Assembly: GCA_045617525.1 (NCBI GenBank)
Contig: JAZLIT010000062.1
Span: forward strand, 1 to 64,000
Reading direction: 5' to 3'
Origin: JAZLIT01 sp045617525
GTDB lineage: Bacteria > Bacillota > Bacilli > Bacillales_A > Planococcaceae
DNA length: 64,000 nucleotides
The position numbers and the translations under genes were made by a program. Positions 33,363 through 41,699 of the stretch are shown here, piece by piece; within the stretch, counting starts at the first letter, position 1, and each line of letters starts with the position of its first letter. The notes beneath the pieces were generated by a model that saw nothing but the letters and a program-made list of their open reading frames with translations, ran no database searches and was not told the origin of the DNA.

Positions 33363-34451
33363 CTAAATTTTACGTTTTATACGGTATACATAAGCTAATA
33401 TTTCGGCCACTGCTTTAAAGAACTCATCAGGCACCTGGTCGCCAATTTCAACTTGATCATACATACTTCTTGCAAGTGGTCTATTTTCAACCATCGTTAC
33501 ATTATTTTCCTTCGCAATTAATTTTATCTTTTGTGCGATAAAATCAGTTCCTTTTGCCACTACTCGTGGCGCCTCCATGCTATCCTCGTCATAGCGAAGA
33601 GCAATCGCATAGTGGGTTGGGTTTGTGATAACGACATCAGCAGATGGCACTTCTTGCATCATTCTTCGCATGGCCATTTCACGCTGACGTTGTTTGATTT
33701 TAGATTTAATAAGTGGATCACCTTCCGCATTTTTATGCTCGTCTTTAATATCCTGTTTCGCCATTTTTAAGTTCTTTTCATATTCATATTTCTCATACAA
33801 ATAATCAATAATAGCGATAAAGATAAGCATAAATGCTGCTGCAATCCCCATAATTCCACTTAAAAACGCCACCGTAGCTAAAATTTCAGCTGGCGTATGA
33901 AACCCTAAACTTAAAACATCTTCTAAATAAATTAGGATTACAATCGTTGTAACTGCACCAATAAAACTAACTTTCAATAATGATTTTATTAGATTACTAA
34001 TGGACCTCATCGAAATAATTTTTTTTATCCCTTTAATCGGATCCATCTTCTTTAAATCTATTTTCAATGTTTCCATCGTAAATAATAAACCAAACTGCAA
34101 ATAGTTACCTCCAATACCTGCAATTACTGCAACTGCCATTACCGGTAATAAAATGAACGCCATTTCAGTTAACATTTCAACATACATAACAAGTACCGTC
34201 TCTGCACTTAATATCTCGATAAATATATCTCGTTGAAAAGATTGATTCATAATATTCAAGAGCCGTTTATACATAAAGCTAGCGAAGAAAAATAGGAAAA
34301 AGAACATGACAAGTAACAATAAACCAGCCGTTACGTCCTGACTTTTTAATACTTGACCTTTCTTCCGCGCATCTTGACGCTTTTTCGGCGTCGCTTTTTC
34401 TGTTTTTTCGCCTGCAAAGAATTGTAAATCTAATAAAACATATAATTTCAT
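33363..34451 (-). CDS. flhB: flagellar export switch protein FlhB
   Basis: Export-gate protein whose autocleavage switches substrate specificity from rod/hook to filament together with FliK. The 362-residue protein has four membrane helices in the first 215 residues and a cytoplasmic domain with the self-cleaving N-P-T-H motif (277-280). I use the ATG at 34451, one base past the fliR stop; a GTG three codons upstream lies within the fliR end. A separate FlhB C-domain-like protein lies at 61700-61996. Confidence 0.95.
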   Translation of the reverse strand: MKLYVLLDLQFFAGEKTEKATPKKRQDARKKGQVLKSQDVTAGLLLLVMFFFLFFFASFMYKRLLNIMNQSFQRDIFIEILSAETVLVMYVEMLTEMAFILLPVMAVAVIAGIGGNYLQFGLLFTMETLKIDLKKMDPIKGIKKIISMRSISNLIKSLLKVSFIGAVTTIVILIYLEDVLSLGFHTPAEILATVAFLSGIMGIAAAFMLIFIAIIDYLYEKYEYEKNLKMAKQDIKDEHKNAEGDPLIKSKIKQRQREMAMRRMMQEVPSADVVITNPTHYAIALRYDEDSMEAPRVVAKGTDFIAQKIKLIAKENNVTMVENRPLARSMYDQVEIGDQVPDEFFKAVAEILAYVYRIKRKI

Positions 34452-34452
34452 A

Positions 34453-35229
34453 TTAACCACCGCCTAAAATCACCATTAAATCTCTAAGAGAATAAATCAA
34501 CAATTCAATTAGATTTTGCATCAATTGGATTAACACACCCATCGTTACGATAAGTACTAAAAAGCCAACAGCAATTTTAATTGGAAAGCCAATTACGAAA
34601 ATATTCATTTGCGGGACAGTTTTACCGGTAATCCCAAGTGCTAATGTAACTAAAAATAACGTTGCAACTATTGGAGCTGACATTTGAAACGCAATGACGA
34701 ATACCGTTGCAAAGAGCCTCATAATAAACTCAACTGTATTCTCACTTCCGAAATCTGGAAACAACTGGTCGTAAGGTAAAAACTGATAGCTATAATAAAT
34801 ACCATCCAGAATTAAGTGATGACCATTAATTGCAAGTAATAATAAAAGCGCCAAGAAGTTGAAAAATTGACCCATTAGCGGACTTTGTGCGCCAGTTTGC
34901 GGATCAATAACATTAGCCATCGCAAACCCCATTTGGAAATCCACTAATCCACCAGCAATTTGCACAGCCGACATAACGATATAAGCCATCAAACCTAGCA
35001 TTAAACCAATTAAGGCTTCCTTTAAAATAAGTAAAAAATATGTACCGTCAATAGCAAGTTCGGCTGAAGGAAATGTGTAATACATCATCCAAGCCAAAAC
35101 GATTGATAATCCAATTTTAACTTGGCTCGGAATTGCCCGATAAGCAAAAAGTGGCACAGCGATAAAGAAGGTTGATACACGGACAATAATTAATAATAAT
35201 ATTGATATTTCAGGAAAGAATTCTATCAT
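34453..35229 (-). CDS. fliR: flagellar export apparatus protein FliR
   Basis: Core subunit of the FliPQR export pore. A 258-residue polytopic membrane protein with about six hydrophobic segments and the family stretch G-L-M-L-G-L-M-A-Y-I-V-M-S-A-V-Q-I-A-G. It ends in G-G-G and is followed one base later by flhB; fliQ ends 10 bp upstream. Confidence 0.95.
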   Translation of the reverse strand: MIEFFPEISILLLIIVRVSTFFIAVPLFAYRAIPSQVKIGLSIVLAWMMYYTFPSAELAIDGTYFLLILKEALIGLMLGLMAYIVMSAVQIAGGLVDFQMGFAMANVIDPQTGAQSPLMGQFFNFLALLLLLAINGHHLILDGIYYSYQFLPYDQLFPDFGSENTVEFIMRLFATVFVIAFQMSAPIVATLFLVTLALGITGKTVPQMNIFVIGFPIKIAVGFLVLIVTMGVLIQLMQNLIELLIYSLRDLMVILGGG

Positions 35230-35239
35230 ATCAATCTCC

Positions 35240-35509
35240 CTAACCTATGTATCTAACTAAATTATTTAATATATCATGAAAATAACCTGTCATTTGTGAA
35301 AGCATCCACGGTCCAAAAAAAACGATTGCGAGAAATACGCCAATAATTTTAGGGACAAATGCTAATGTTTGCTCTTGAATCGATGTCGTTGCTTGGAATA
35401 TACTTACGAGCAACCCTGTCCCAAGTGCAACTAATAATAAAGGTCCAGATGTAATAAGGACGATATAAATAGCTCTTTCTGCAATTGAAATAACCATTTC
35501 TTGTGACAT
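35240..35509 (-). CDS. fliQ: flagellar export apparatus protein FliQ
   Basis: Small pore subunit of the export gate. The 89-residue, two-helix protein has the standard family length and the G-L-L-V-S-I-F-Q-A-T-T-S-I-Q-E-Q-T-L motif between the helices. It lies between fliP (13 bp) and fliR (10 bp). Confidence 0.95.
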   Translation of the reverse strand: MSQEMVISIAERAIYIVLITSGPLLLVALGTGLLVSIFQATTSIQEQTLAFVPKIIGVFLAIVFFGPWMLSQMTGYFHDILNNLVRYIG

Positions 35510-35522
35510 AATTTATCATCCC

Positions 35523-36188
35523 CTAAAAACTTTGAAGTAGTGATTTCATAATTAAATACCATCCATCCACTAAAATGAAAAGTAAAATTTTAAATGGTAA
35601 CGAAACCATAACCGGTGGTAACATCATCATACCCATAGCCATAAGTGTACTTGCCACAACCATATCAATTACTAAAAATGGGATGAAGATCATAAAGCCC
35701 ATTTGGAATGCAGTTTTTATTTCACTTAAAGCAAAGGCAGGTACGAGCATCGTAAGGGGAATATCTTCAACAGATGTTGGAGATTCTGCTTGGTTGTATG
35801 TAATAAACAACTCTAAATCCTTTTGCCTCGTGTGCTTCGCCATAAACTCTTTAAATGGGAGTGAAGCACGTTCATACGCTTCTTCAAGTCCAATTTCTTC
35901 ATCAAACAAAGGCTGCAATGCGGTTTCGTTTACCTCTGAGAATACTGGAGCCATTATAAAGAACGTTAAAAATAACGCGAGTCCAATTATCACCTGATTG
36001 GGTGGCATTTGTTGCGTTGCAAGCGCTGTACGCGTAAAAGATAGAACAATGACAATCCTTGTAAATGAAGTCATTAATATTAAAATACTTGGTGCTAATG
36101 ATAGAATCGTTAGTAAAATAAGTAATTTAACAGAGGTTGCAACATTTGATGGATCTGATTCAGAAAAGACTGAAATAAAATCATTCAT
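35523..36188 (-). CDS. fliP: flagellar export apparatus protein FliP
   Basis: Pore-forming subunit of the export gate. The 221-residue protein has the family motifs P-S-I-L-I-L-M-T-S-F-T-R-I-V-I-V-L-S (34-51) and the C-terminal F-P-F/V-I-D-M-V-V-A-S-T-L-M-A-M-G-M-M-M-L-P-P segment, with four membrane helices. Unlike some homologues there is no long cleaved signal peptide before the first helix. It overlaps the end of fliO by 8 bp. Confidence 0.95.
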   Translation of the reverse strand: MNDFISVFSESDPSNVATSVKLLILLTILSLAPSILILMTSFTRIVIVLSFTRTALATQQMPPNQVIIGLALFLTFFIMAPVFSEVNETALQPLFDEEIGLEEAYERASLPFKEFMAKHTRQKDLELFITYNQAESPTSVEDIPLTMLVPAFALSEIKTAFQMGFMIFIPFLVIDMVVASTLMAMGMMMLPPVMVSLPFKILLFILVDGWYLIMKSLLQSF

Positions 36189-36855
36189 GCTTATTCTTCT
36201 CCTTTTCCTTCCATCCTTCTAATTCACCACTTCGCTCTTTTTTAATTTCATCTAACTTGGAATTAAATAAATTGTTGAACGATACTGCTTCTTTATTTTT
36301 ACTATCTTTTTTTTGTGATTTCTTACGGAACAAGTCAATTATAAATGGACTTGTAGACATGTCTTGTTGTTTATCCAGGTAAATTTCTAAAATTTGATTC
36401 ATCTCTTGTTCATCTTGGATTTCTTTTATTAATTGAATGTTTTCTCCAACACCCACTAAATAGATTCGATTTCCAATCTGTAATAATTGCACCGATTTTT
36501 GTGCACCTAAAGATAATCCGCCTAGATTTTTAATTAAACTATTTTGCTGATATGCCATGTTTTTACGATTAATAAATTTCAAAATAAATACTAATAACCC
36601 TACAACAAAAACTAATGCTAACAAAATTTTTAAATAATCCAAGACGCCAATAGAAGGAGATGCCGTTTCAGTCTTATCTGTCCCGGCATCCTCATTTTTA
36701 TTTGAACAATTTTCTAAATTCCCATTTCCTATACAATCACTCACAAAGCCGTTCCCTACCGAGGCAAAAGAAAGGCTTGGAGTGATTGAGCTAAACAGAA
36801 CGATGAACATGCATACAAAAACCATTTTTTGAATGAATGATTTTTTTTTGCTCAT
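36181..36855 (-). CDS. fliO: flagellar biosynthesis protein FliO (FliZ in older Bacillus naming)
   Basis: Membrane protein that helps assemble the FliP ring. The 224-residue protein begins with a signal-like hydrophobic stretch (1-31, ending A-S-V), a short extracytoplasmic segment with two cysteines, a membrane helix at about 70-94 and a basic cytoplasmic tail with L-G-A-Q-K-S-V-Q-L-L-Q-I-G-N-R-I-Y-L-V-G, the FliO family signature. The Lys/Glu-rich C-terminus is variable. Between cheY (4 bp) and fliP. Confidence 0.9.
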   Translation of the reverse strand: MSKKKSFIQKMVFVCMFIVLFSSITPSLSFASVGNGFVSDCIGNGNLENCSNKNEDAGTDKTETASPSIGVLDYLKILLALVFVVGLLVFILKFINRKNMAYQQNSLIKNLGGLSLGAQKSVQLLQIGNRIYLVGVGENIQLIKEIQDEQEMNQILEIYLDKQQDMSTSPFIIDLFRKKSQKKDSKNKEAVSFNNLFNSKLDEIKKERSGELEGWKEKEKNKHE

Positions 36856-36859
36856 ATTC

Positions 36860-37222
36860 TTAACTCAACGCTTTTTGAATTGCTTCTATTACACGGTCTG
36901 CTTGGAAAGGCTTAACGATAAAGTCTTTTGCTCCCGCTTGAATCGCATCAATTACCATTGCTTGTTGACCCATTGCAGAACACATAATTATAGTCGCATT
37001 TGGGTGATTAGATTTAATAGCTTTAAGTGCAGCAATGCCATCCATTTCAGGCATTGTAATATCCATTGTTACTAAATCCGGGCGCAATTCATTGTATTTA
37101 TCAATAGCTTGTAATCCATCTGCTGCTTCCCCTACAACTTCAAACCCATTTTTCGTTAAAATATCCTTGATCATCATGCGCATAAATGCTGCATCATCAA
37201 CAATTAAAATCTTTTTAGACAT
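36860..37222 (-). CDS. cheY: chemotaxis response regulator CheY
   Basis: Single-domain receiver of 120 residues. When phosphorylated by CheA at Asp54 it binds the switch proteins FliM/FliY; in Bacillus this favours counter-clockwise rotation (smooth swimming). Acidic pocket D9-D10, conserved Ser82 and Lys104 are present. It is placed among flagellar structural genes next to fliY, as in B. subtilis. Confidence 0.97.
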   Translation of the reverse strand: MSKKILIVDDAAFMRMMIKDILTKNGFEVVGEAADGLQAIDKYNELRPDLVTMDITMPEMDGIAALKAIKSNHPNATIIMCSAMGQQAMVIDAIQAGAKDFIVKPFQADRVIEAIQKALS

Positions 37223-37245
37223 AATTTTATTCCTCCATTTAAAAA

Positions 37246-38490
37246 CTAGCGTAAATTATTTAATCGATCTGCTTGGCTTGAAATATCTGTAATACGTACA
37301 CCAAAGTTTTCGTCGATTACTACTACTTCACCTTTTGCAATTAATCGATTATTCACAAGAATATCTACAGGTTCACCCGCAAGTTTATCTAGTTCAATAA
37401 TTGAACCACTTGAAAGTTCTAAAATTTCTTTTACAGAGCGCTTCGTACGGCCTAATTCCACTGATAATTGTAGTGGAATATCTAATAGCATGTTTAAATT
37501 ACGTGCTTCTGATTGAGAAATATTCGCTGTTTCAAAGCTTGCAAATTGCACTTGTTGCACATTCGCTGACGGTGCAACATATTGTGGTTGCTGATATACA
37601 GGTTGCTGATACATTGCTTGTTGCATCTGCTGTTGTTGGTATATTGGCTGCTCATGCATCGGTTGTTGCATTTGCTGCTGTTGGTACACCGGCTGCTCAT
37701 ACATCGGTTGTTGCATCTGCTGTTGTTGCTGTTGTACAGGCTCCGGATTCATTGGAGCAGGTACACTTTCTGGTTGTGGAGCAAGTGGCTCGTCTTCACC
37801 CATTAGTGATTTAACAATTTTTTTACTGAAATTTAATGGTAATAACTGCATTAATTTCGAATCAATTAACTCACCAATTTTTAGTCGGAACGAAACACGT
37901 ACTAATAATTCATCTTCAAGTATCTTGGCTTTTCCTTGATTACTCGCGATATTCATTAAATCGATTGTTGGAGGCGAAATATCTACTTTTTGATTAAATA
38001 CTGTAGACATTGATGTAGCCGCCGACCCCATCATTTGATTCATCGCTTCTTGTACAGCACTTAATTGAATTTCACTTAATTCCGGTTTAGGATTTAATCC
38101 ATCTCCACCTAACATTAAATCGGCAATGATTGCTGCATCACTTTGCTTAATAACAAGCAGGTTCATACCTGATAAACCTGTTGTATATTCTACTTGGACA
38201 GCAACATAAGGATGTGGAAATTCCTCTTCTAATCTATTACGGTTAATCATTGATAGACTTGGCGTTGTTATTTCCACCTTTTGTCCTAGTAAAGCGGATA
38301 ATGCAGTAGCAGAACTACCGAAGGAAATATTCCCCACCTCACCTAATGCATCTTGTTCAATTGGAGTTAAGTATTCATCCAATTCAATTGTATCACTATC
38401 TTCTGAATTTACATGTGAATTTTTTTCTTCCAATGTTTCGCCCCTTAATAGAGCCTCGATTTCTTCTTGGGAGAGCATTTCATCACTCAT
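37246..38490 (-). CDS. fliY: flagellar switch protein/CheY-P phosphatase FliY
   Basis: Switch-complex protein unique to certain phyla: a CheC-like phosphatase fused to a FliN-type C-ring domain. In the 414 residues, the two phosphatase sites are D47-x3-E51-x2-N54 and S144-x3-E148-x2-N151, and the C-terminal SpoA/FliN domain spans about 335-405. Between them lies an unusual Gln/Pro/Met/Tyr-rich linker (252-304) with three 15-residue repeats (Q-Q-M-Q-Q-P-M-Y-E-Q-P-V-Y type). That linker explains most of the extra length relative to B. subtilis FliY. It overlaps fliM by 8 bp. Confidence 0.96.
   Translation of the reverse strand: MSDEMLSQEEIEALLRGETLEEKNSHVNSEDSDTIELDEYLTPIEQDALGEVGNISFGSSATALSALLGQKVEITTPSLSMINRNRLEEEFPHPYVAVQVEYTTGLSGMNLLVIKQSDAAIIADLMLGGDGLNPKPELSEIQLSAVQEAMNQMMGSAATSMSTVFNQKVDISPPTIDLMNIASNQGKAKILEDELLVRVSFRLKIGELIDSKLMQLLPLNFSKKIVKSLMGEDEPLAPQPESVPAPMNPEPVQQQQQQMQQPMYEQPVYQQQQMQQPMHEQPIYQQQQMQQAMYQQPVYQQPQYVAPSANVQQVQFASFETANISQSEARNLNMLLDIPLQLSVELGRTKRSVKEILELSSGSIIELDKLAGEPVDILVNNRLIAKGEVVVIDENFGVRITDISSQADRLNNLR
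37591..37728 (-). repeat. 45-bp tandem repeats encoding the Q-rich FliY linker
   Basis: Three imperfect 45-bp units (15 codons) with Met at residues 259, 274 and 289. They code for Q-Q-M-Q-Q-x-M-x-x-Q-P-x-Y-Q-Q and keep the reading frame whatever the copy number. Confidence 0.8.
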
Positions 38491-39478
38491 CTTCCTCTCC
38501 TCCTTTCAAAGGGTCGATAATTTGGACAGCCATTTTTTTGTTTAATTTACCAGGTTGTACTGTAAACTTCGGTAAATTTCCAACTTTTAATGTTAGCGGA
38601 TCCTCTATCTTTTGGTTTAATTGAATTACATCTCCAATAAACAATTGCAAAAAATCTTCAATTGAAATATCAGAAGTACCAAGTTCAGCTATTACTGGTA
38701 ACTCGGCTTGTTTAATACGATTTTCAAGCATTTTTGACTGCTCTGGAGAAATAGCTTTTGTGTTTGTTTGCATCCAATAGCGTACCGATAAATTACTTAT
38801 GATTGGCTCTAAAACGACGTGAGGTACGCAAATATTAATCATGCCTGACGTTTCACCGATAATTGTATTTAATGAAATAACCACAACCGTTTCATTTGGC
38901 GAAATCATTTGTAAAAACTGTGGATTAACTTCTAACTCAACCAGCATTGGATCAATCTCTGCTACGTTTTCCCATGCTTCACGTAAATTATCAAACGACC
39001 TTTCAAATAGGTTCGTCATAATCTTTGTTTCGATTTCTGTTAAATTATTAACGTTACTATGACTCGATCCAGCACCGCCCATTAAACGATCTAGCATTGA
39101 ATAAGCGATGTTTGGATTGATTTCCATTAAAATATTACCATCTAGTGGTGGTACTTCAAATACATTAATTAACGTCATTTTCGGTATCGATCGAACGAAT
39201 TCCTCAAATGGGATTTGGTCAACCGACGCGACTGTAATTTGAACGTACGTACGTAGTTGAGCCGAGAAAAATGTCGTAAGTAATCTTGCGAAATTTTCAT
39301 GTATACGGGTCAAACTTCGGATTTGATCTTTTGAGAATCGAAGCGCTCGTTTAAAGTCGTATGCTTTTACACGTCTTACGTCATCCTCTTTTTTCATTTC
39401 ATCTGCTGACATTTCACCAGTAGAAATTGCTGAGAGTAACGCATCAATCTCGGATTGAGATAAAACATCTCCTGCCAT
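38483..39478 (-). CDS. fliM: flagellar motor switch protein FliM
   Basis: C-ring protein that binds CheY-P and transmits the switch to FliG. The 331-residue protein begins with the CheY-binding peptide L-S-Q-S-E-I-D-A-L-L (5-14), then the CheC-like middle domain with the F-x-S-x-Q-L-R-T type segment, and the C-terminal SpoA domain that pairs with FliY. GGAGGTGGG precedes the ATG. Confidence 0.97.
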   Translation of the reverse strand: MAGDVLSQSEIDALLSAISTGEMSADEMKKEDDVRRVKAYDFKRALRFSKDQIRSLTRIHENFARLLTTFFSAQLRTYVQITVASVDQIPFEEFVRSIPKMTLINVFEVPPLDGNILMEINPNIAYSMLDRLMGGAGSSHSNVNNLTEIETKIMTNLFERSFDNLREAWENVAEIDPMLVELEVNPQFLQMISPNETVVVISLNTIIGETSGMINICVPHVVLEPIISNLSVRYWMQTNTKAISPEQSKMLENRIKQAELPVIAELGTSDISIEDFLQLFIGDVIQLNQKIEDPLTLKVGNLPKFTVQPGKLNKKMAVQIIDPLKGGEEDE

Positions 39479-39509
39479 TTGCCCACCTCCATTTCATGTT
39501 GTGTTTCAG

Positions 39510-39941
39510 TTAATTAATGATGTAGGAGGTAATGTATACTTGCTGTACTTCACCTTCTTGCATCAGTTCATTAATTTGAGCCTTCAGCGTCTTTTGGAAA
39601 GTTATTTTACCTTGCTTCCCTTCCAAATCAGCCTGCGTCATTTCTGACATTTCTTGAATAACAAGATTCTTCACTTGGAAATCACGTTTTGCTAACTCAA
39701 TTCCAGCTTCTTCGCTATTCGTTTGAATTTTTAATTGAATTTTAATAAAACGTTTATCCGCTAAGTTTGTCGTGATTTCAGGAATATCCACTGATGAAAT
39801 GACAATATCATCAATTGTAGGCTCAGCAAGACCAGTTTCTTCCTTGTTTAGCTGTGTGAACAACACATAAAAAATCCCACCCAGTAATGTAATTGAAACT
39901 AAAATAATTAACATGACCATAAGAAGCTTATTATTCTTCAT
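39510..39941 (-). CDS. fliL: flagellar basal body-associated protein FliL
   Basis: Single-pass membrane protein that stabilises stators. From the ATG at 39941 it is 143 residues: one membrane helix at 6-28 and an extracellular FliL domain with the family segment R-F-I-K-I-Q-L-K-I-Q and a C-terminal Y-I-T-S-Y-I-I. An open frame extends 19 codons further upstream, but GAGGTGA at five bases supports the internal ATG, and the protein then matches the usual length. It overlaps the end of swrD by 11 bp. Confidence 0.93.
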   Translation of the reverse strand: MKNNKLLMVMLIILVSITLLGGIFYVLFTQLNKEETGLAEPTIDDIVISSVDIPEITTNLADKRFIKIQLKIQTNSEEAGIELAKRDFQVKNLVIQEMSEMTQADLEGKQGKITFQKTLKAQINELMQEGEVQQVYITSYIIN

Positions 39942-40152
39942 TCTCTTCACCTCGGAGGTAAGGATTTGATAACACTTGAACTTTCCTATAAAAGGCAATT
40001 ACCTTTTCTCTTACCTGTTCTTCAGATTCTCGCACTAGAATTTTAGAACCAGTCGTCAATGTAATTGTTGTATCAGGAAAAGATTCGACTGTTTCTATGT
40101 ACAATGCATTGAGCGTAAAAACCTTTGCATTTAAACGAGTTAATTCGATCAT
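39931..40152 (-). CDS. swrD: swarming motility protein SwrD (FlbD family)
   Basis: A 73-residue FlbD/YlzI-family protein. In B. subtilis SwrD raises the power of the flagellar motor and is needed for swarming. The family pattern M-I-E-L-T-R-L-N, then T-V-E-S-F-P-D-T-T-I-T-L-T-T-G, then V-R-E-S is clear. The ATG at 40152 has no ribosome binding site at normal distance. The nearest, AAGGGAGGG (40197-40189), is separated from it by an all-GC hairpin that would bring the spacing to about nine bases if folded. fliL follows with an 11-bp overlap. Confidence 0.92.
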   Translation of the reverse strand: MIELTRLNAKVFTLNALYIETVESFPDTTITLTTGSKILVRESEEQVREKVIAFYRKVQVLSNPYLRGEENEE

Positions 40153-40159
40153 TAAAATT

Positions 40160-40197
40160 GGGCCGGAACTCAATGAGAGCCGGCCCGACCCTCCCTT
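40160..40197 (-). promoter_or_regulatory. ribosome binding site plus intervening hairpin upstream of swrD
   Basis: On the minus strand AAGGGAGGG is followed by TC, then a stem GGGCCGG (40186-40180) / CCGGCCC (40166-40160) with a 13-nt loop, then AATTTTA and the ATG. Without the hairpin the Shine-Dalgarno is about 36 bases from the start; with the hairpin folded it is about nine. A weaker reading is an attenuator, because AATTTTAA follows the stem. Confidence 0.5.
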
Positions 40198-40219
40198 ACA
40201 ATGCGTTTATATTACTGTT

Positions 40220-41197
40220 TTATCGTTTTAAATTAACTAGTTCTTGTAAAATCTCATCAGATGTTGTGATGATACGAGAGTTAGCTTGGAACCCACGTTG
40301 TGCAACGATCATTTCAGTGAATTCTTCCGATAAATCTACGTTAGACATTTCTAAGAAACCTGATTGAATTGAACCAATACCACCAACAGTAGCTACTTGT
40401 CCGTATGCTGCTCCTGAGTTAGCTGTGATTTGGAAGTAATTACTTCCTTCTTTCTGTAGACCTGAAGCATTTGGGAATTTCACTAGAATTACCTGACCAG
40501 CATATTGTCTATCACCTTTGTAGTCAACGTAGTTAACGGTACCGTCTTGTCCAATTGTCATTGATTGAGCAGTTGTTGGAATACGGATTGGTGATACATC
40601 GGCAGTTAAATCTAGTCCTTCATCCTCAGCATCTACTAGATTACCTGTAATATCACCTAAACCATTTTCATTTTTTTGATTATCCGCTTCAGTTCCATCA
40701 ATTGTATCGCCATCGTCACTAATAGATAATTCATCACTTGCATGCCCCACTAAATATCTACCATCTCCATTTACTACATATCCATTTCGGTCCATATAGA
40801 AATTTCCCGCACGTGTATATAAGATATTTGAATAACCTTCTTCTTGAATCACTCCATCTTCATCCGGAAGGCCATTTGCATCCCCTACCATGAAAAATCC
40901 ATCGCCTGAGATTGCTAAATCAAGTGTACGACCTGTCGTTTGTAGTGATCCACCATTGTGAATTGTATCGATTGCTGCTAACTGTGATCCTAAACCTACT
41001 TGTACCGCGTTAACACCACCTCGTGTTGCCGATGGACCTGAAGCACCAGTTTGCGTTTGAGAGATTAAATCCTTGAAAACCGTACGTTCCTTTTTGAATC
41101 CGTAAGTGTTTACATTTGAAATGTTATTACCAATTACGTCTAATTTCGTTTGGAAGTTTTTAAGACCTGAGATACCTGAATACATTGAACGTAACAT
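40220..41197 (-). CDS. flgE: flagellar hook protein FlgE (called FlgG in older Bacillus maps)
   Basis: Hook subunit, exported and polymerised beyond the rod. The 325-residue protein has the N-terminal rod-like motif M-L-R-S-M-Y-S-G-I-S-G-L and N-N-I-S-N-V-N-T-Y-G-F-K, the central L-A-I-S-G-D-G-F-F segment and the C-terminal F-Q-A-N-S-R-I-I-T-T-S-D-E coiled-coil end. It is about 60 residues longer than the B. subtilis hook protein; the extra part is an acidic Asp/Glu/Gly/Asn-rich insertion around residues 150-200. Start ATG fits the family. Preceded by a TIGR02530 gene, as in other Bacillales. Confidence 0.95.
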   Translation of the reverse strand: MLRSMYSGISGLKNFQTKLDVIGNNISNVNTYGFKKERTVFKDLISQTQTGASGPSATRGGVNAVQVGLGSQLAAIDTIHNGGSLQTTGRTLDLAISGDGFFMVGDANGLPDEDGVIQEEGYSNILYTRAGNFYMDRNGYVVNGDGRYLVGHASDELSISDDGDTIDGTEADNQKNENGLGDITGNLVDAEDEGLDLTADVSPIRIPTTAQSMTIGQDGTVNYVDYKGDRQYAGQVILVKFPNASGLQKEGSNYFQITANSGAAYGQVATVGGIGSIQSGFLEMSNVDLSEEFTEMIVAQRGFQANSRIITTSDEILQELVNLKR

Positions 41198-41310
41198 TTA
41201 TATTGTTCTCCCTTCGTTTTGAAAAATAAGTTATCTTATTATTTCTCGAATATCGATTTCTGTCTGTATCAATCGGTCAACAGACGAAAGCTCCCTGTAA
41301 AGGTCCGGCT

Positions 41311-41685
41311 TTATAGCACGATTGTGCCATCTATATTCGTGAACAATTGTTCTCTTGCTTCTTGTCGATCTAAAGCTGTAATAACCGTATTATTTTTAGC
41401 ACTAATTATTAATGCTGCTTGCTCTAACAATACAAGTGGTTGATTAACACCTTTACTTTTCGCTTCTGAAACCTTTGTGGAAATCGCTTCCCATTCATGA
41501 TCAGAAATTGAAATATCACGTAATTGCATGCGTTCATTCGCATGTTTACTGATTTTTAATGTATCATTTGTTGTTGTTATTTCTTCTAAATACTTTGCAA
41601 ATGATGTGTTCGGTTGCGCGACTAGATTTTTAGGTTTCGATAAATTTGGTTGGAATGGAATTTGATGAATATTTATACGATTCAT
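41311..41685 (-). CDS. flagellar operon protein, TIGR02530 family
   Basis: A 124-residue protein of the small family found between flgD and the hook gene in many Firmicutes. Family hallmarks are the K-I-S-K-H-A-N-E-R-M-Q-L-R-D-I central motif and a C-terminal V-I-T-A-L-D-R. No signal peptide or membrane segment. Its role is not established to my knowledge; the place suggests hook assembly or control. A 113-bp gap follows before the hook gene, and flgD lies 14 bp upstream. Confidence 0.88.
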   Translation of the reverse strand: MNRINIHQIPFQPNLSKPKNLVAQPNTSFAKYLEEITTTNDTLKISKHANERMQLRDISISDHEWEAISTKVSEAKSKGVNQPLVLLEQAALIISAKNNTVITALDRQEAREQLFTNIDGTIVL

Positions 41686-41699
41686 ATGTCCACCACCTA

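Noticed and set aside
39942..39998. N-terminal extension of FliL
   Set aside because: Lies inside swrD; the internal ATG has a proper ribosome binding site and gives the usual protein length.
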